This document shows positions 32,484-44,937 of a stretch of 64,000 nt of DNA, piece by piece; the stretch's first letter is position 1, and every line of letters begins with the position of its first letter. Below the pieces are notes generated by a model. It saw only the letters and a program-made list of their open reading frames with translations, made no database searches and was not told where the DNA came from. Position numbers and translations under genes: made by a program. Origin of the DNA: Aureimonas sp. OT7 (GTDB lineage: Bacteria; Pseudomonadota; Alphaproteobacteria; Rhizobiales; Rhizobiaceae); the NCBI RefSeq assembly GCF_014844055.1, contig NZ_CP062167.1:2123501-2187500 (forward strand), in the 5' to 3' direction.

Positions 32484-32891
32484 GTGATCGGACGCCTGAA
32501 CCACGTTGCCATCGCCGTGCCCGACCTGGCCGCCGCCGTTGCGCTGTATCGCGACACGCTGGGCGGCGCCCTCTCCGCAGAGCAGGTGTTGCCGGAGCAC
32601 GGCGTGCGGCTGGTTTTCGTCGATCTACCCAATACCCGCATCGAGTTGATGGAGCCGCTGGACGATACGTCGCCCATTGCCGGCTTCCTCCAGAAGAACG
32701 GTCGTGGCGGTATCCACCACATCTGCTACGAGGTCGGCGATATCGACGCGGCAGCCAGGGAATTGGTGGCCAGGGGAGCCCGGGTCCTCGGCGACGGCAA
32801 GCCACGGATCGGCGCCCATGGCAACCCTGTCGTATTTTTGCACCCTGCTGATTTTCTAGGCACACTCATCGAGCTGGAAGAGGTTCGCTGA
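32484..32891 (+). CDS. mce: Methylmalonyl-CoA epimerase
   Basis: Glyoxalase-fold (VOC) enzyme of 135 residues that interconverts the 2R and 2S forms of methylmalonyl-CoA in propionyl-CoA breakdown. Metal-ligand regions are LNHVAIAVPDLAAA, GGIHHICYEVGDI and TLIELEEVR. Start codon is GTG one base after the rnj stop; the end overlaps the next gene by one base. Confidence 0.93.
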   Translation: MIGRLNHVAIAVPDLAAAVALYRDTLGGALSAEQVLPEHGVRLVFVDLPNTRIELMEPLDDTSPIAGFLQKNGRGGIHHICYEVGDIDAAARELVARGARVLGDGKPRIGAHGNPVVFLHPADFLGTLIELEEVR

Positions 32892-33157
32892 TGGGTATCC
32901 TGACGGCGGTCGCCATCTATTTCGTGATCTGGTGGACGGTGCTTTTCGCCATCCTGCCCATCGGGGTCAGGTCCCAGGAAGAGAACGAGGACATCGTGCT
33001 GGGTACGACGCATAGCGCCCCGGCCGACCCCCGGCTGGGCTTCAAGGCGATCGTCACGAGCATCGTCTCGGCTGCCATCTTCGGTGCGTTCTACCTTGTC
33101 ACCGAGGTCTATGGTTTCACCTTCAACAGCCTGCCGCACATCATTCCCGGCACATGA
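32891..33157 (+). CDS. DUF1467 family membrane protein
   Basis: An 88-residue protein with two membrane segments (FVIWWTVLFAILPIGVRSQ and IVSAAIFGAFYLVTEVYGF) separated by a polar loop, the standard DUF1467 layout. Its start shares one base with the mce stop. Function unknown; it is a regular member of the mce-DUF1467-proS neighbourhood in Rhizobiales. Confidence 0.88.
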   Translation: MGILTAVAIYFVIWWTVLFAILPIGVRSQEENEDIVLGTTHSAPADPRLGFKAIVTSIVSAAIFGAFYLVTEVYGFTFNSLPHIIPGT

Positions 33158-33173
33158 TAGGCCGAAATCCAGG

Positions 33174-33207
33174 GCAAAAAAAATGCGAGGCTTTCGCCTC
33201 GCATTTT
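33174..33207. terminator. Strong bidirectional terminator after DUF1467
   Basis: AAATGCGAGG (33181-33190) pairs with CCTCGCATTT (33197-33206) around a six-base loop. An A run precedes it and a short T run follows. It closes the nuo-to-DUF1467 transcript, and in the leftward direction it has an eight-T tail, making it even stronger for a minus-strand transcript. Confidence 0.88.
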
Positions 33208-33320
33208 AGTTGCAGGTCTGGATCTCACTCCGGGTCTTGAAACCGGGGCAGCGGCATTAGCGCGCCGGAGATCACGTCCTCCCAAGACTAGACCGCGAAT
33301 GCGACACCGTCTCCGGTGCC
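33181..33320 (-). ncRNA. Possible small RNA upstream of proS (approximate ends)
   Basis: The 381-base gap between DUF1467 and proS has no convincing gene. Its left part, read leftward, contains several short complementary segments: GGTCT/AGACC enclosing roughly 33212-33291, and a CCGG-loop-CCGG hairpin near 33227-33243. It then runs straight into a perfect terminator stem with eight Ts. This layout fits a roughly 130-nt small RNA. I could not match it to a known family (not SRP RNA or tmRNA) and no clear promoter is seen. The right part (33340-33538) is relatively AT-rich and must hold the proS promoter, but no consensus stands out. Confidence 0.25.
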
Positions 33321-33538
33321 TTGGTATTAGTGAAACCATATTACAAGAGTTTAATGTCTGTCATCAGAAATTTTGCGTTTCGTGTCACTTTTTTGAACAG
33401 ATCGCCTGCGTCCTTGGCAGCGAGGTGTGCAAAGCGGGATTCGGGTGCAGCGTCATCCTGATCGCGCTTTGCAAGCCTTCGAACTGAGGATAAGAAGTCG
33501 GTTCATTTTCCGCCTGTTCACATATCTTTCGGGGCATC

Positions 33539-34861
33539 ATGCGTCTCTCCAGCTATTTTCTTCCCATCCTCAAAGAGACGCCGAAGGAAGCCGAGATCGT
33601 TTCCCATCGGCTGATGCTTCGGGCCGGCATGATCCGCCAGCAGGCAGCGGGGCTCTATTCGTGGCTGCCGCTCGGCAAGAAGGTTCTGGACAAGGTTTGC
33701 GACATCATCCGCGAGGAGCAGAACCGCTCCGGCGCGATCGAGATCCTGATGCCGACGATCCAGTCGGCGGATCTGTGGCGCGAAAGCGGCCGCTACGACG
33801 ACTACGGCAAGGAGATGCTCCGCATCACCGACCGGCACGAGCGCGATCTTCTGTTCGGCCCGACCAACGAGGAGATGGTCACCGATATCTTCCGCTCCTA
33901 CGTGCGCTCCTACAAGGATTTGCCGCTTAACCTGTACCACGTGCAATGGAAGTTCCGTGACGAGGTGCGGCCCCGCTTCGGCGTCATGCGCTCGCGTGAG
34001 TTCCTGATGAAGGATGCCTACTCCTTCGACGTGGACTACGAATCGGCGAAGGTCGCCTATGACCGCATGTTCGTTGCCTATCTGCGCACCTTCGAGCGGT
34101 GCGGCCTGAAGGCCATTCCCATGCGGGCCGATACCGGCCCCATCGGTGGCGAGCTCAGCCACGAGTTCATCATCCTGGCGTCCACCGGCGAGAGCGAGGT
34201 GTTCTGCCAGCGCGACTATCTCGACATGAAGGTGCCGGCCCACGACGTCGACTTTTCCGACAAGGCGGAACTGGCCGAGATCGTCCGCGAATGGACCACG
34301 CCCTATGCCGCGACCGAGGAGATGCACGACGAAGCCGCCTGGAATGCGTTTCCGGAAGGTGAGCGGGTTGCGGCGCGCGGCATAGAGGTGGGCCACATCT
34401 TCCATTTCGGCACGAAATACTCCGAGCCCATGAAAGCCTTCGTCACCGGGCCGGACGGCAAGGATGCGCCGGTCCACATGGGGTCCTACGGCATCGGGCC
34501 GAGCCGGCTGGTGGCCGCCATCATCGAAGCCTCGCACGACGAAGCGGGCATCGTCTGGCCGAAGGGCGTTGCGCCCTTCGATGTCGGCCTTATCAACATG
34601 AAGCCGGGCGACACGGACTGCGATACGGCCTGCGAGGGCCTTTACCGCGAACTCGGCCGCGCCGGGTTCGACGTCCTCTACGACGACCAGGACACGCGGG
34701 CCGGAGCCAAGTTCGCCACGATGGACCTGATCGGCCTGCCGCTGCAGGTCATCGTCGGGCCGCGCGGCGCCAAGGCCGGCGAGGTGGAGATCAAGCATCG
34801 CGCCACCGGCGAGCGGGAAACGGTGCCGCTGGCCAACCTCGTCGCGCGGCTGTCCGCATGA
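33539..34861 (+). CDS. proS: Proline--tRNA ligase (short alphaproteobacterial type)
   Basis: Class II aminoacyl-tRNA synthetase charging tRNA-Pro. It is 440 residues, without the roughly 180-residue INS editing domain found in the E. coli enzyme, as usual in alphaproteobacteria. Class II motifs are visible: motif 2 around [31 protein letters not shown], and motif 3 at [16 protein letters not shown]. The anticodon-binding domain fills the last 90 residues. ATGA overlap with lolC couples their translation. Confidence 0.96.
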   Translation: MRLSSYFLPILKETPKEAEIVSHRLMLRAGMIRQQAAGLYSWLPLGKKVLDKVCDIIREEQNRSGAIEILMPTIQSADLWRESGRYDDYGKEMLRITDRHERDLLFGPTNEEMVTDIFRSYVRSYKDLPLNLYHVQWKFRDEVRPRFGVMRSREFLMKDAYSFDVDYESAKVAYDRMFVAYLRTFERCGLKAIPMRADTGPIGGELSHEFIILASTGESEVFCQRDYLDMKVPAHDVDFSDKAELAEIVREWTTPYAATEEMHDEAAWNAFPEGERVAARGIEVGHIFHFGTKYSEPMKAFVTGPDGKDAPVHMGSYGIGPSRLVAAIIEASHDEAGIVWPKGVAPFDVGLINMKPGDTDCDTACEGLYRELGRAGFDVLYDDQDTRAGAKFATMDLIGLPLQVIVGPRGAKAGEVEIKHRATGERETVPLANLVARLSA

Positions 34862-36153
34862 CCGTGCCTGCCGGCGACCTGCCGGGCGCGGCCGGCGGCA
34901 CACGCCCCTTCTCGCGCTTCGAGTGGATGATCGCGGGGCGATACCTGCGGGCGCGCCGTCGGGACGCCGGCGTCTCGGTGATCGCCGGCTTCTCCTTCGT
35001 CGGCATCATGCTGGGCGTTGCCGCCCTTATCATCGTGATGTCGGTGATGAACGGCTTCCGGACCGAGCTTCTGACGCGCATCCTCGGCGTCAACGGGCAC
35101 GTGATCCTGATGCCCATCGATACGCCGCTGCGCGATTTCGATACGGTGGCGCAGCGTATCGACGGCGTCTCCGGAGTCCAGTTCACCATGCCGCTGGTGC
35201 AGGGCCAGGTGCTGGCCAGTGGGGCCAACTCGGCCGGCACCGGCGCGCTGGTGAAGGGCGTGCGCGAAGCCGATCTGAAGAAGCTTGCGCCCATCGCCGA
35301 CAACATACGCGGCGGCACGCTGGATGGGTTCGACGACAGCGGGGGCGTTGCCGTCGGCAGCCGCCTGGCCGCATCGCTTGGCCTCTCCCTCGGCGACATG
35401 ATCACCCTCGTGTCGCCGGAAGGCGACGTCACCCCCTTCGGCAATACGCCGCGCGTCAAGGCCTACCCGGTTTCGGCGATCTTCGAGATCGGCTTGTCGG
35501 AATACGACGCCGCCTATGTCTACATGCCGTTGTCGGAGGCGCAGCTCTTCTTCAACAGTGAAGACCAGGCACAGCAGATCGAGATTTTCGTCGCCAACCC
35601 CGACGCGGTCGTTTCCCTGCAGGGGCCGATAGAGCAGGCGGCCGCGCGGCCCGGCTACACCGTGACCTGGCAGCAGCAGAACGCCAGCTTCTTCTCGGCC
35701 CTGCAGGTCGAGCGGAACGTAATGTTCATCATCCTGACGCTGATCGTGCTGGTTGCCGCGCTGAACATCATCTCCGGCCTGTTCATGCTGGTGAAGGACA
35801 AGGGCAGCGCTATTGCCATCCTGCGGACCATGGGCGCCACCAAGGGCGCGATCATGCGGATCTTCCTGATCACCGGCGCATCCATCGGCGTCGCCGGTAC
35901 GCTGGCGGGGCTGATCCTGGGCGTGGTGTTCTGCCTCAACATCGAGAATCTGCGCCAGTTCTTCTCGTGGATTTCGGGCACGACGATCTTCAATCCGGAA
36001 TTCTACTTCCTCAGCCGCCTGCCGGCGGAGGTCCAGGTGGGAGAGGTCGTCACGGTGGTCGCGATGGCCGTCGGCATGTCTTTCCTGGCCACCTTGCTGC
36101 CGTCCTGGCAGGCATCCAGGCTCGACCCCGTAGAGGCGCTGCGTTACGAATGA
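34858..36153 (+). CDS. lolC: Lipoprotein-releasing ABC transporter permease (LolC/LolE)
   Basis: Inner-membrane subunit of the LolCDE complex that extracts outer-membrane lipoproteins and passes them to LolA. It is 431 residues with the MacB/FtsX layout: an N-terminal membrane helix ([19 protein letters not shown]), a periplasmic domain of about 230 residues, and three C-terminal helices ending in [19 protein letters not shown]. Only one permease gene is present, so it presumably acts as a homodimer, as in other bacteria lacking separate LolC and LolE. It overlaps proS and lolD by four bases each. Confidence 0.94.
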   Translation: MTVPAGDLPGAAGGTRPFSRFEWMIAGRYLRARRRDAGVSVIAGFSFVGIMLGVAALIIVMSVMNGFRTELLTRILGVNGHVILMPIDTPLRDFDTVAQRIDGVSGVQFTMPLVQGQVLASGANSAGTGALVKGVREADLKKLAPIADNIRGGTLDGFDDSGGVAVGSRLAASLGLSLGDMITLVSPEGDVTPFGNTPRVKAYPVSAIFEIGLSEYDAAYVYMPLSEAQLFFNSEDQAQQIEIFVANPDAVVSLQGPIEQAAARPGYTVTWQQQNASFFSALQVERNVMFIILTLIVLVAALNIISGLFMLVKDKGSAIAILRTMGATKGAIMRIFLITGASIGVAGTLAGLILGVVFCLNIENLRQFFSWISGTTIFNPEFYFLSRLPAEVQVGEVVTVVAMAVGMSFLATLLPSWQASRLDPVEALRYE

Positions 36154-36845
36154 CCGATACGATGCTGAGGCTCAACGCGGTCGAGCGCCGCTACACGCAG
36201 GGCGAAAACGAACTCATCATCCTGGACAAGGCGGACTTCGCCATGATGCCGGGCGAGATGGTCGCCCTGGTGGCGCCGTCGGGCGCGGGCAAGTCGACGC
36301 TCCTGCATATCGCAGGCCTGCTGGAGCGGCCGGACAGCGGAGAGGTGTATATCGGCGGACAGGCCTGCGGTGCGCTGTCCGATGCCGAGCGCACGAGCGC
36401 AAGGCGCAACGCCATAGGCTTCGTCTACCAGTTCCATCACCTGCTGCCCGAGTTCTCGGCACTCGAAAACGTCATGTTGCCGCAGATGATCGCCGGCCTG
36501 CCACGCCGCAAGGCCGCCGAGCGGGCCGAACAGCTTCTCGGCTATCTGCGCATCGGCAAGCGTGCCGAGCATCGCCCGGCGGAGTTGTCCGGCGGCGAGC
36601 AACAGCGCGTCGCCATCGCCCGGGCGGTCGCCAACAACCCGTACGTCCTGTTGGCCGACGAACCCACAGGCAACCTTGATCCGGTGACATCGCATTACGT
36701 CTTCGACGCGCTCACCGCGCTTGTGCGACAGTCCGGCGTGGCCGCGCTGATCGCTACCCATAACCACGAACTGGCAAAGCGCATGGACCGCGTGGTGACC
36801 CTGGCGGAAGGGCGGATCGTGCCCTTCGACAGCTTCGGTGTCTGA
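36150..36845 (+). CDS. lolD: Lipoprotein-releasing ABC transporter ATP-binding protein LolD
   Basis: ATPase of the LolCDE lipoprotein exporter, 231 residues. Walker A is APSGAGKST, the signature [14 protein letters not shown], Walker [13 protein letters not shown], and the H-loop [10 protein letters not shown]. The ATG at 36150 overlaps the lolC stop (ATGA); the upstream open frame to 35967 is a shadow of lolC. Confidence 0.96.
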   Translation: MTDTMLRLNAVERRYTQGENELIILDKADFAMMPGEMVALVAPSGAGKSTLLHIAGLLERPDSGEVYIGGQACGALSDAERTSARRNAIGFVYQFHHLLPEFSALENVMLPQMIAGLPRRKAAERAEQLLGYLRIGKRAEHRPAELSGGEQQRVAIARAVANNPYVLLADEPTGNLDPVTSHYVFDALTALVRQSGVAALIATHNHELAKRMDRVVTLAEGRIVPFDSFGV

Positions 36846-36942
36846 GCCTTCTTAACCTTAACCCGCATCCCGCGCGCTTTAGCCTTGACGGGAGGGATCA
36901 AAAAGAGAACAAATAGCGAACGAAAACGGAAAGGATCATGAC

Positions 36943-37026
36943 ATGACCATCGTTCGTGAAGTTCTGTCGCTGACAGCGATCTCGGGTTTCGTGCTTGGCT
37001 TTTCGCTCGTCATCCACGCGCTGTGA
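36943..37026 (+). CDS. Putative 27-residue membrane peptide
   Basis: A 28-codon frame begins at the ATG at 36943 with GGAAAGGA seven bases upstream, a good ribosome-binding site. The product is MTIVREVLSLTAI followed by SGFVLGFSLVIHAL: a short charged start and one hydrophobic helix. Peptides of this type are often missed. Codons 13-28 coincide with the first unit of the downstream tandem array, whose later units have the same end but no start codon. I cannot assign a function, and chance cannot be excluded. Confidence 0.45.
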   Translation: MTIVREVLSLTAISGFVLGFSLVIHAL

Positions 37027-37832
37027 CAAAGCCGCCTGGCAGTTTTGCCGGGGATGACCTCGGTGGGCGGGTGATCCCGGGTTTCGTGCCTGGCTTCTCG
37101 CTCGTCATCCACGCGCTGTGACAAAGCCGCCTGGCAGTTTTGCCGGGGATGACCTCGGTGGGCGGGTGATCCCGGGTTTCGTGCCTGGCTTCTCGCTCGT
37201 CATCCACGCGCCGTGACGAAGCCGCCCGGCATTTTTGCCGGGGATGACCTCGGCGGGCGGGTGATCCCGGGTTTCGGGCCTGGCTTCTCGCTCGTCATCC
37301 ACGCGCCGTGACGAAGCCGCTCGGCATTTTCTGCCGGGGATGACCTCGGTGGGCGGGTGATCCCGGGTTTCGTGCCTGGCTTCTCGCTCGTTATCCACGC
37401 GCCGTGACGAAGCCGCCCGGCATTTTTTGCCGGGGATGACCTCGGCGGGCGGGTGATCCCGGGTTTCGTGCCTGGCTTCTCGCTCGTCATCCACGCGTTG
37501 TGACAAAGCCGCCTGGCAGTTTTGCCGGGGATGACCTCGGTGGGCGGGTGATCCCGGGTTTCGTGCCTGGCTTCTCGCTCGTCATCCACGCGCCGTGACG
37601 AAGCCGCTCGGCATTTTCTGCCGGGGATGACCTCGGCGGGCGGGTGATCCCGGGTTTCGTGCCTGGCTTCTCGCTCGTCATCCACGCGCCGTGACAAAGC
37701 CGCCCGGCATTCTTGCCGGAGATGACCTCGGCGGGCGGGTGATCGGGTTTCGGGCTTGGCTTCTCGCTGGTCGTCCACGCGCCGTGACAGAGCCGCCCGG
37801 CATTTTTGCCGGGGATGACTTCGGCGGGCGGG
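36979..37832. repeat. Tandem array of nine 95-96 bp units upstream of dnaE
   Basis: Units begin at 36979, 37074, 37169, 37264, 37360, 37456, 37551, 37647 and 37742, so the period is 95 or 96. Each contains GGTTTCG(T/G)GC, a CTCGTCATCCACGCG segment, a stem-loop of the form CCCGGCA-TTTT-TGCCGGG (variants CCTGGCA and CTCGGCA keep pairing through a G-T wobble), GGATGAC and a GCGGGCGGGTG end. GTCATCC and GGATGAC form an outer pair. Three sequence variants alternate along the array, as expected from unequal crossing-over. The first unit is the 3' end of the 27-residue ORF. There are no unique spacers, so it is not a CRISPR. It fills the lolD-dnaE gap. Confidence 0.95.
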
Positions 37833-37929
37833 ACGCCGAGGGAAGACTTGGAAACCCGTCCGGGCTAGTGTCGGGCGGTACGGCAGGCGGCTCGCCGCCG
37901 ACTTCGGATTTCACCCGCAGGAGACGACG

Positions 37930-41392
<3,463 letters not shown>

Positions 41393-41394
<2 letters not shown>

Positions 41395-41423
41395 AGCGTT
41401 TCCCGCTCATATGGAACCGCTCT
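41393..41423. repeat. Palindromic element at the dnaE 3' end (left copy of inverted pair)
   Basis: AGAGCG-T-TTCC, a nine-base loop, GGAA-C-CGCTCT can fold into a hairpin that begins within the dnaE stop codon and is followed by GTTTCT. It may act as the dnaE terminator. A nearly identical copy in the opposite orientation lies at 42455-42485, on the other side of the second tandem array. Confidence 0.8.
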
Positions 41424-41475
41424 GTTTCTCCGGGTGCCGGATGGCCCCTCAGGAAGGCGGCGGAGGCTGTACCGG

Positions 41476-42404
41476 CGATACGGGCAAGTCCGGCTGATGC
41501 CGCGGACGTCCGCCCCCGGGAAGCCCGAAGGGTCGGGGCCATTCGAGCCGCCTTCTTCGGCGTGCATCTTGGCCATAGCGATACGGGCAAGTCCGGCTGA
41601 CGCCGCGGACGTCCGCGCCCGGGAAACCCGAAGGGGCCGGGGCCATTAGAGCCGCCTTCTTCGGCGTGCATCTTGGCCATAGCGATACGGGCAAGTCCGG
41701 CTGACGCCGCGGACGTCCGCCCCCGGGAAGCCCGAAGGGCCGGGGCCATTCGAGCCGCCTTCTTCGGCGTGCATCTTGGCCATAGCGATACGGGCAAGTC
41801 CGGCTGACGCCGCGGACGTCCGCCCCCGGGAAGCCCGAAGGGGCCGGGGCCATTCGAGCCGCCTTCTTCGGCGTGCATCTTGGCCATAGCGATACGGGCA
41901 AGTCCGGCTGATGCCGCGGACGTCCGCCCCCGGGAAGCCCGAAGGGTCGGGGCCATTCGAGCCGCCTTCTTCGGCGTGCATCTTGGCCATAGCGATACGG
42001 GCAAGTCCGGCTGATGCCGCGGACGTCCGCCCCCGGGAAGCCCGAAGGGTCGGGGCCATTCGAGCCGCCTTCTTCGGCGTGCATCTTGGCCATAGCGATA
42101 CGGGCAAGTCCGGCTGACGCCGCGGACGTCCGCCCCCGGGAAGCCCGAAGGGCCGGGGCCATTCGAGCCGCCTTCTTCGGCGTGCATCTTGGCCATAGCG
42201 ATACGGGCAAGTCCGGCTGATGCCGCGGACGTCCGCCCCCGGGAAGCCCGAAGGGTCGGGGCCATTCGAGCCGCCTTCTTCGGCGTGCATCTTGGCCATA
42301 GCGATACGGGCAAGTCCGGCTGATGCCGCGGACGTCCGCCCCCGGGAAGCCCGAAGGCCGGGGCCATTAGAGCCGCCTTCTTCGGCGTGCATCTTGGTCA
42401 TACA
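41476..42404. repeat. Tandem array of nine 103-104 bp units downstream of dnaE
   Basis: Units begin CGATACGGGCAAGTCCGGCT at 41476, 41579, 41683, 41786, 41890, 41993, 42096, 42199 and 42302. Differences are single bases (GACGCC/GATGCC; runs of two to four G before CCGGGG or TCGGGG). Each unit holds the 12-base palindrome GCGGACGTCCGC and a GCCG-CCTTCTT-CGGC hairpin. The period is not a multiple of three, so the long frames read across it are not coding. It is unrelated to the array upstream of dnaE. Confidence 0.96.
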
Positions 42405-42454
42405 CAGTGTGGCCTTCGACACCCACCTCGATTGCGGCCCGAAGCGCCTCCGGC

Positions 42455-42485
42455 AGAGCGATTCCATATGAGCGGAAAGCGCTCC
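42455..42485. repeat. Palindromic element at the beta-lactamase 3' end (right copy of inverted pair)
   Basis: Reads AGAGCG-ATTCCATATGAGCGG-AAAGCGCTC and matches the reverse complement of the left copy at roughly 27 of 31 positions. It ends six bases from the stop of the leftward beta-lactamase gene. Between the second array and this copy (42405-42454) are about 50 bases I cannot assign. Confidence 0.8.
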
Positions 42486-42491
42486 AAGCGG

Positions 42492-43628
42492 TCAGTCGAT
42501 GGCGCCCATCGCCCGCAGGATCGCATGGGCGGCCCGGATGCGGTCGGCATTCGGGTAGCTGCGATTTGCCAGGATGGCGATACCGGCCTGCCGATCCGGC
42601 AGGAACGCGGCGTAGGCCCCAAAACCGGCGGTCGAGCCCGTCTTGTTGTAGAGCGCATGGGAGAGGGTGGGCTCTGCCTCCAGCGGGCGGGCGTCCTGGG
42701 GCTTCATGGCCATGTCGGTCGAGTTGCCGGCCAGCAGCGCGTCGAGGTCGGCGGGGTCTTCGTAGATTTCCCACCCATACGCCTGCAGCATCGGCCCGAT
42801 CCGGAACTGCGGCCTGTGCGTCTGCGCCAGGCCGCCGTCCAGGCTGGAGGCATCCATCTGGGCTTCAAGAAACAATGCCAGGTCGGATGCGGTCGTCTTG
42901 ATGCCGTAGGCCTGCGTATCCAGCGCACCGGGATTGACGCGCACCTGCCTGCCGTTGCGGTTGAGGCCCCATGCGTAATCGTCCATGCGTTCATCCGGTA
43001 CGCGGGTGAAGGTGCTTCGCAGCTCCAGCGGCAGGATGATTTCGCGCTGCATCAGCTCGGCGAAATCGCCATCCATGGCGGCGGCCACCGTTGCGCCGTA
43101 AAGGCCGATGCTGGGGTTGGAGTATTGGCGGCTGTCCCCCGGCGCGCTCGTTGGCTTCCACCCTGCAAACCAGGCGTGCATCGACGCATCGTCGGTAATG
43201 CTGTCCGGGAACTGCAGGGGCAGGCCACCGGCCGTATAGGTGGCAAGGTTCATCACCGGGGTCCGGGCGAGCGCGCCATCCCCGAGCCAGGGCAGGAAGG
43301 CGCCGGCAGGGTCGCCCGGCTTCATGAGCCCCTTGTGCATGGCGACGCCGCCGAGGGCGGCGGTGAACGTCTTGCTGACGGAGCCGACCTCGAAAATGGT
43401 ATCGTCGGTGACGGGCAGGCCGGAGTCGCGCGCGGCAACGCCGTAATTGAAGACATGGCGTTCTCCGTTCCGGGTGACCGCGATGGCAAGTCCCGGCACG
43501 TCATGCCGCTGCATGATCGTGCGTGCCGCGGCATCGGCGGCCGCATTGATTTCGGCTTCGCCGGCCAGCGCGTGGGATGACAGGAAAAGGAGGGCGGACG
43601 CTGCCAAGGCAGGGGATCGCTTCATCAT
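42492..43628 (-). CDS. Class C beta-lactamase / serine hydrolase (AmpC-like)
   Basis: Periplasmic serine hydrolase of 378 residues with a clear signal peptide (MMKRSPALAASALLFLSSHA, cleavage likely after ALA at 20-22). Penicillin-binding-fold motifs are intact: Ser83-Val-Ser-Lys86, Tyr169-Ser-Asn171 and Lys329-Thr-Gly331, with the tyrosine spacing of class C beta-lactamases. Length and the FEVGSVSKTFTA context fit AmpC rather than EstB-type esterases. No divergent ampR is seen, so expression is probably constitutive. Its 3' end faces dnaE across the second repeat array. Confidence 0.88.
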   Translation of the reverse strand: MMKRSPALAASALLFLSSHALAGEAEINAAADAAARTIMQRHDVPGLAIAVTRNGERHVFNYGVAARDSGLPVTDDTIFEVGSVSKTFTAALGGVAMHKGLMKPGDPAGAFLPWLGDGALARTPVMNLATYTAGGLPLQFPDSITDDASMHAWFAGWKPTSAPGDSRQYSNPSIGLYGATVAAAMDGDFAELMQREIILPLELRSTFTRVPDERMDDYAWGLNRNGRQVRVNPGALDTQAYGIKTTASDLALFLEAQMDASSLDGGLAQTHRPQFRIGPMLQAYGWEIYEDPADLDALLAGNSTDMAMKPQDARPLEAEPTLSHALYNKTGSTAGFGAYAAFLPDRQAGIAILANRSYPNADRIRAAHAILRAMGAID

Positions 43629-43643
43629 CGACTCACTCTCGGT

Positions 43644-44933
43644 TCAGCCGCCATCCTTGGCGCGGGACTGCGGCCGAAACGTGTAGCCGGTTTCGATAGA
43701 GCGGTCGCCGAAGCGTCCACGCAGCGAATCGAGCGCCGCCTCTGCTTTGGCGCGCTTCTGCAGGCCGGGATCCAGCATGTCGGGCGGATCGGCGTGCACT
43801 GCGGGTGCAAACTCGTTGCAGCCGATGCCGAGCAGCCGGAACCGCGTTCCGTCCAACTCACGCTGGAGAAGCTCGCGCCCCGTCGCGAAAAGCCGGTCGG
43901 CAAGGCGGGTCGGGTCGGCAAGCTTGCGATTGCGCGTCCGTGTGCGGAAATCCGCTGTCTTCAGCTTCAGTACGACGGTCGTGCCGGCAAGTTCGGTCTG
44001 CTTGAGCCTGTGTGCGACCCGCTCGCAGAGCGTGCGCAGGATCGGCAGCAGCTCTTCGGGGTGCGACAGATCCTTGTCGAACGTCGTCTCGGCGGAAATG
44101 CTCTTCGCCTCGCCGGTCGGGTCGACGCGCCGGTCGTCGATCCCGCGGGAAAGCCGCCACAGGCGTTGGCCCATGACGCCATAGCGACGTATGAGAGATT
44201 CCAGCTCCATCTCCTGCAACTGCCCGATCATCGTGATGCCGTCGGCCGACAGGCTGCGCGCCGTCGCCGAGCCCACGCCCCAGATCGACGTCACCTTGCG
44301 GCCGGCCAGAAGATCCGTGGTCTCCGCCTTGCCGATGACGGAGAAACCGCGCGGCTTCTGCAGGTCCGACGCCAGTTTGGCGAGGAATTTGTTGTGCGAC
44401 AGGCCGATCGATACGCCGATTCCCAACTCGCGTTCCACGGCATCGGCAAGCCGCGCCAGCGAAAGGGCCGGCGTCGCCTTGTGGAGCAATTCGGTGCCAC
44501 CGAGGTCCAGGAACGCTTCGTCGATGGACAGGGGTTCCACCACCGGCGTCAGGCGTCGCATCCGCTCGCGCACGGCAAGGCCGACCTCCCTGTACTTGGC
44601 CATGTCGGGTTTCAGCACCACGGCATGAGGGCAGAGCTCGAGCGCCTTGAACATCGGCATCGCCGAGCGCACGCCATAGATCCGCGCATTGTAGCAGCAT
44701 GTCAGCACCACGCCGCGCCTGCGTCCGCCGATGATGACCGGCTTGTCGGCAAGGTCGGGCCGGTCGCGCTTTTCCACTGTCGCATAGAATGCGTCGCAAT
44801 CGATATGGGCGATGGACAGGGCATTCAGTTCAGGATGGCGCAGGACGCGCGGGCTTCCGCAGGCGATGCAGCGCCGTGTTCCGGCCGGCTGCGCCGTCAG
44901 GCAGTCGCGGCAGAAGGCACCTCCATCGCTCAA
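43644..44933 (-). CDS. dinB: DNA polymerase IV (DinB)
   Basis: Y-family translesion DNA polymerase, 429 residues. It carries an N-terminal Cys8-x2-Cys11...Cys22-x2-Cys25 zinc-ribbon-like segment found in rhizobial DinB, then [15 protein letters not shown] with the first catalytic aspartate, [18 protein letters not shown] and [11 protein letters not shown]. The C-terminal little-finger domain is complete. I start at the TTG at 44933, nine bases after GGGAG and four bases after the upstream gene's stop; the open frame continues to 45122 only inside that gene. No LexA box was recognised. Confidence 0.93.
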   Translation of the reverse strand: MSDGGAFCRDCLTAQPAGTRRCIACGSPRVLRHPELNALSIAHIDCDAFYATVEKRDRPDLADKPVIIGGRRRGVVLTCCYNARIYGVRSAMPMFKALELCPHAVVLKPDMAKYREVGLAVRERMRRLTPVVEPLSIDEAFLDLGGTELLHKATPALSLARLADAVERELGIGVSIGLSHNKFLAKLASDLQKPRGFSVIGKAETTDLLAGRKVTSIWGVGSATARSLSADGITMIGQLQEMELESLIRRYGVMGQRLWRLSRGIDDRRVDPTGEAKSISAETTFDKDLSHPEELLPILRTLCERVAHRLKQTELAGTTVVLKLKTADFRTRTRNRKLADPTRLADRLFATGRELLQRELDGTRFRLLGIGCNEFAPAVHADPPDMLDPGLQKRAKAEAALDSLRGRFGDRSIETGYTFRPQSRAKDGG

Positions 44934-44937
44934 TGGA

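Noticed and set aside
33299..33487. A 62-codon frame upstream of proS
   Set aside because: Cysteine-rich composition unlike neighbours, no ribosome-binding site and no recognisable family; it lies in a likely promoter region.
37105..37778. Minus-strand frames of 130-190 residues across the first array
   Set aside because: Same effect: repeat-derived, low-complexity translations with mixed frames at the 95/96-base junctions.
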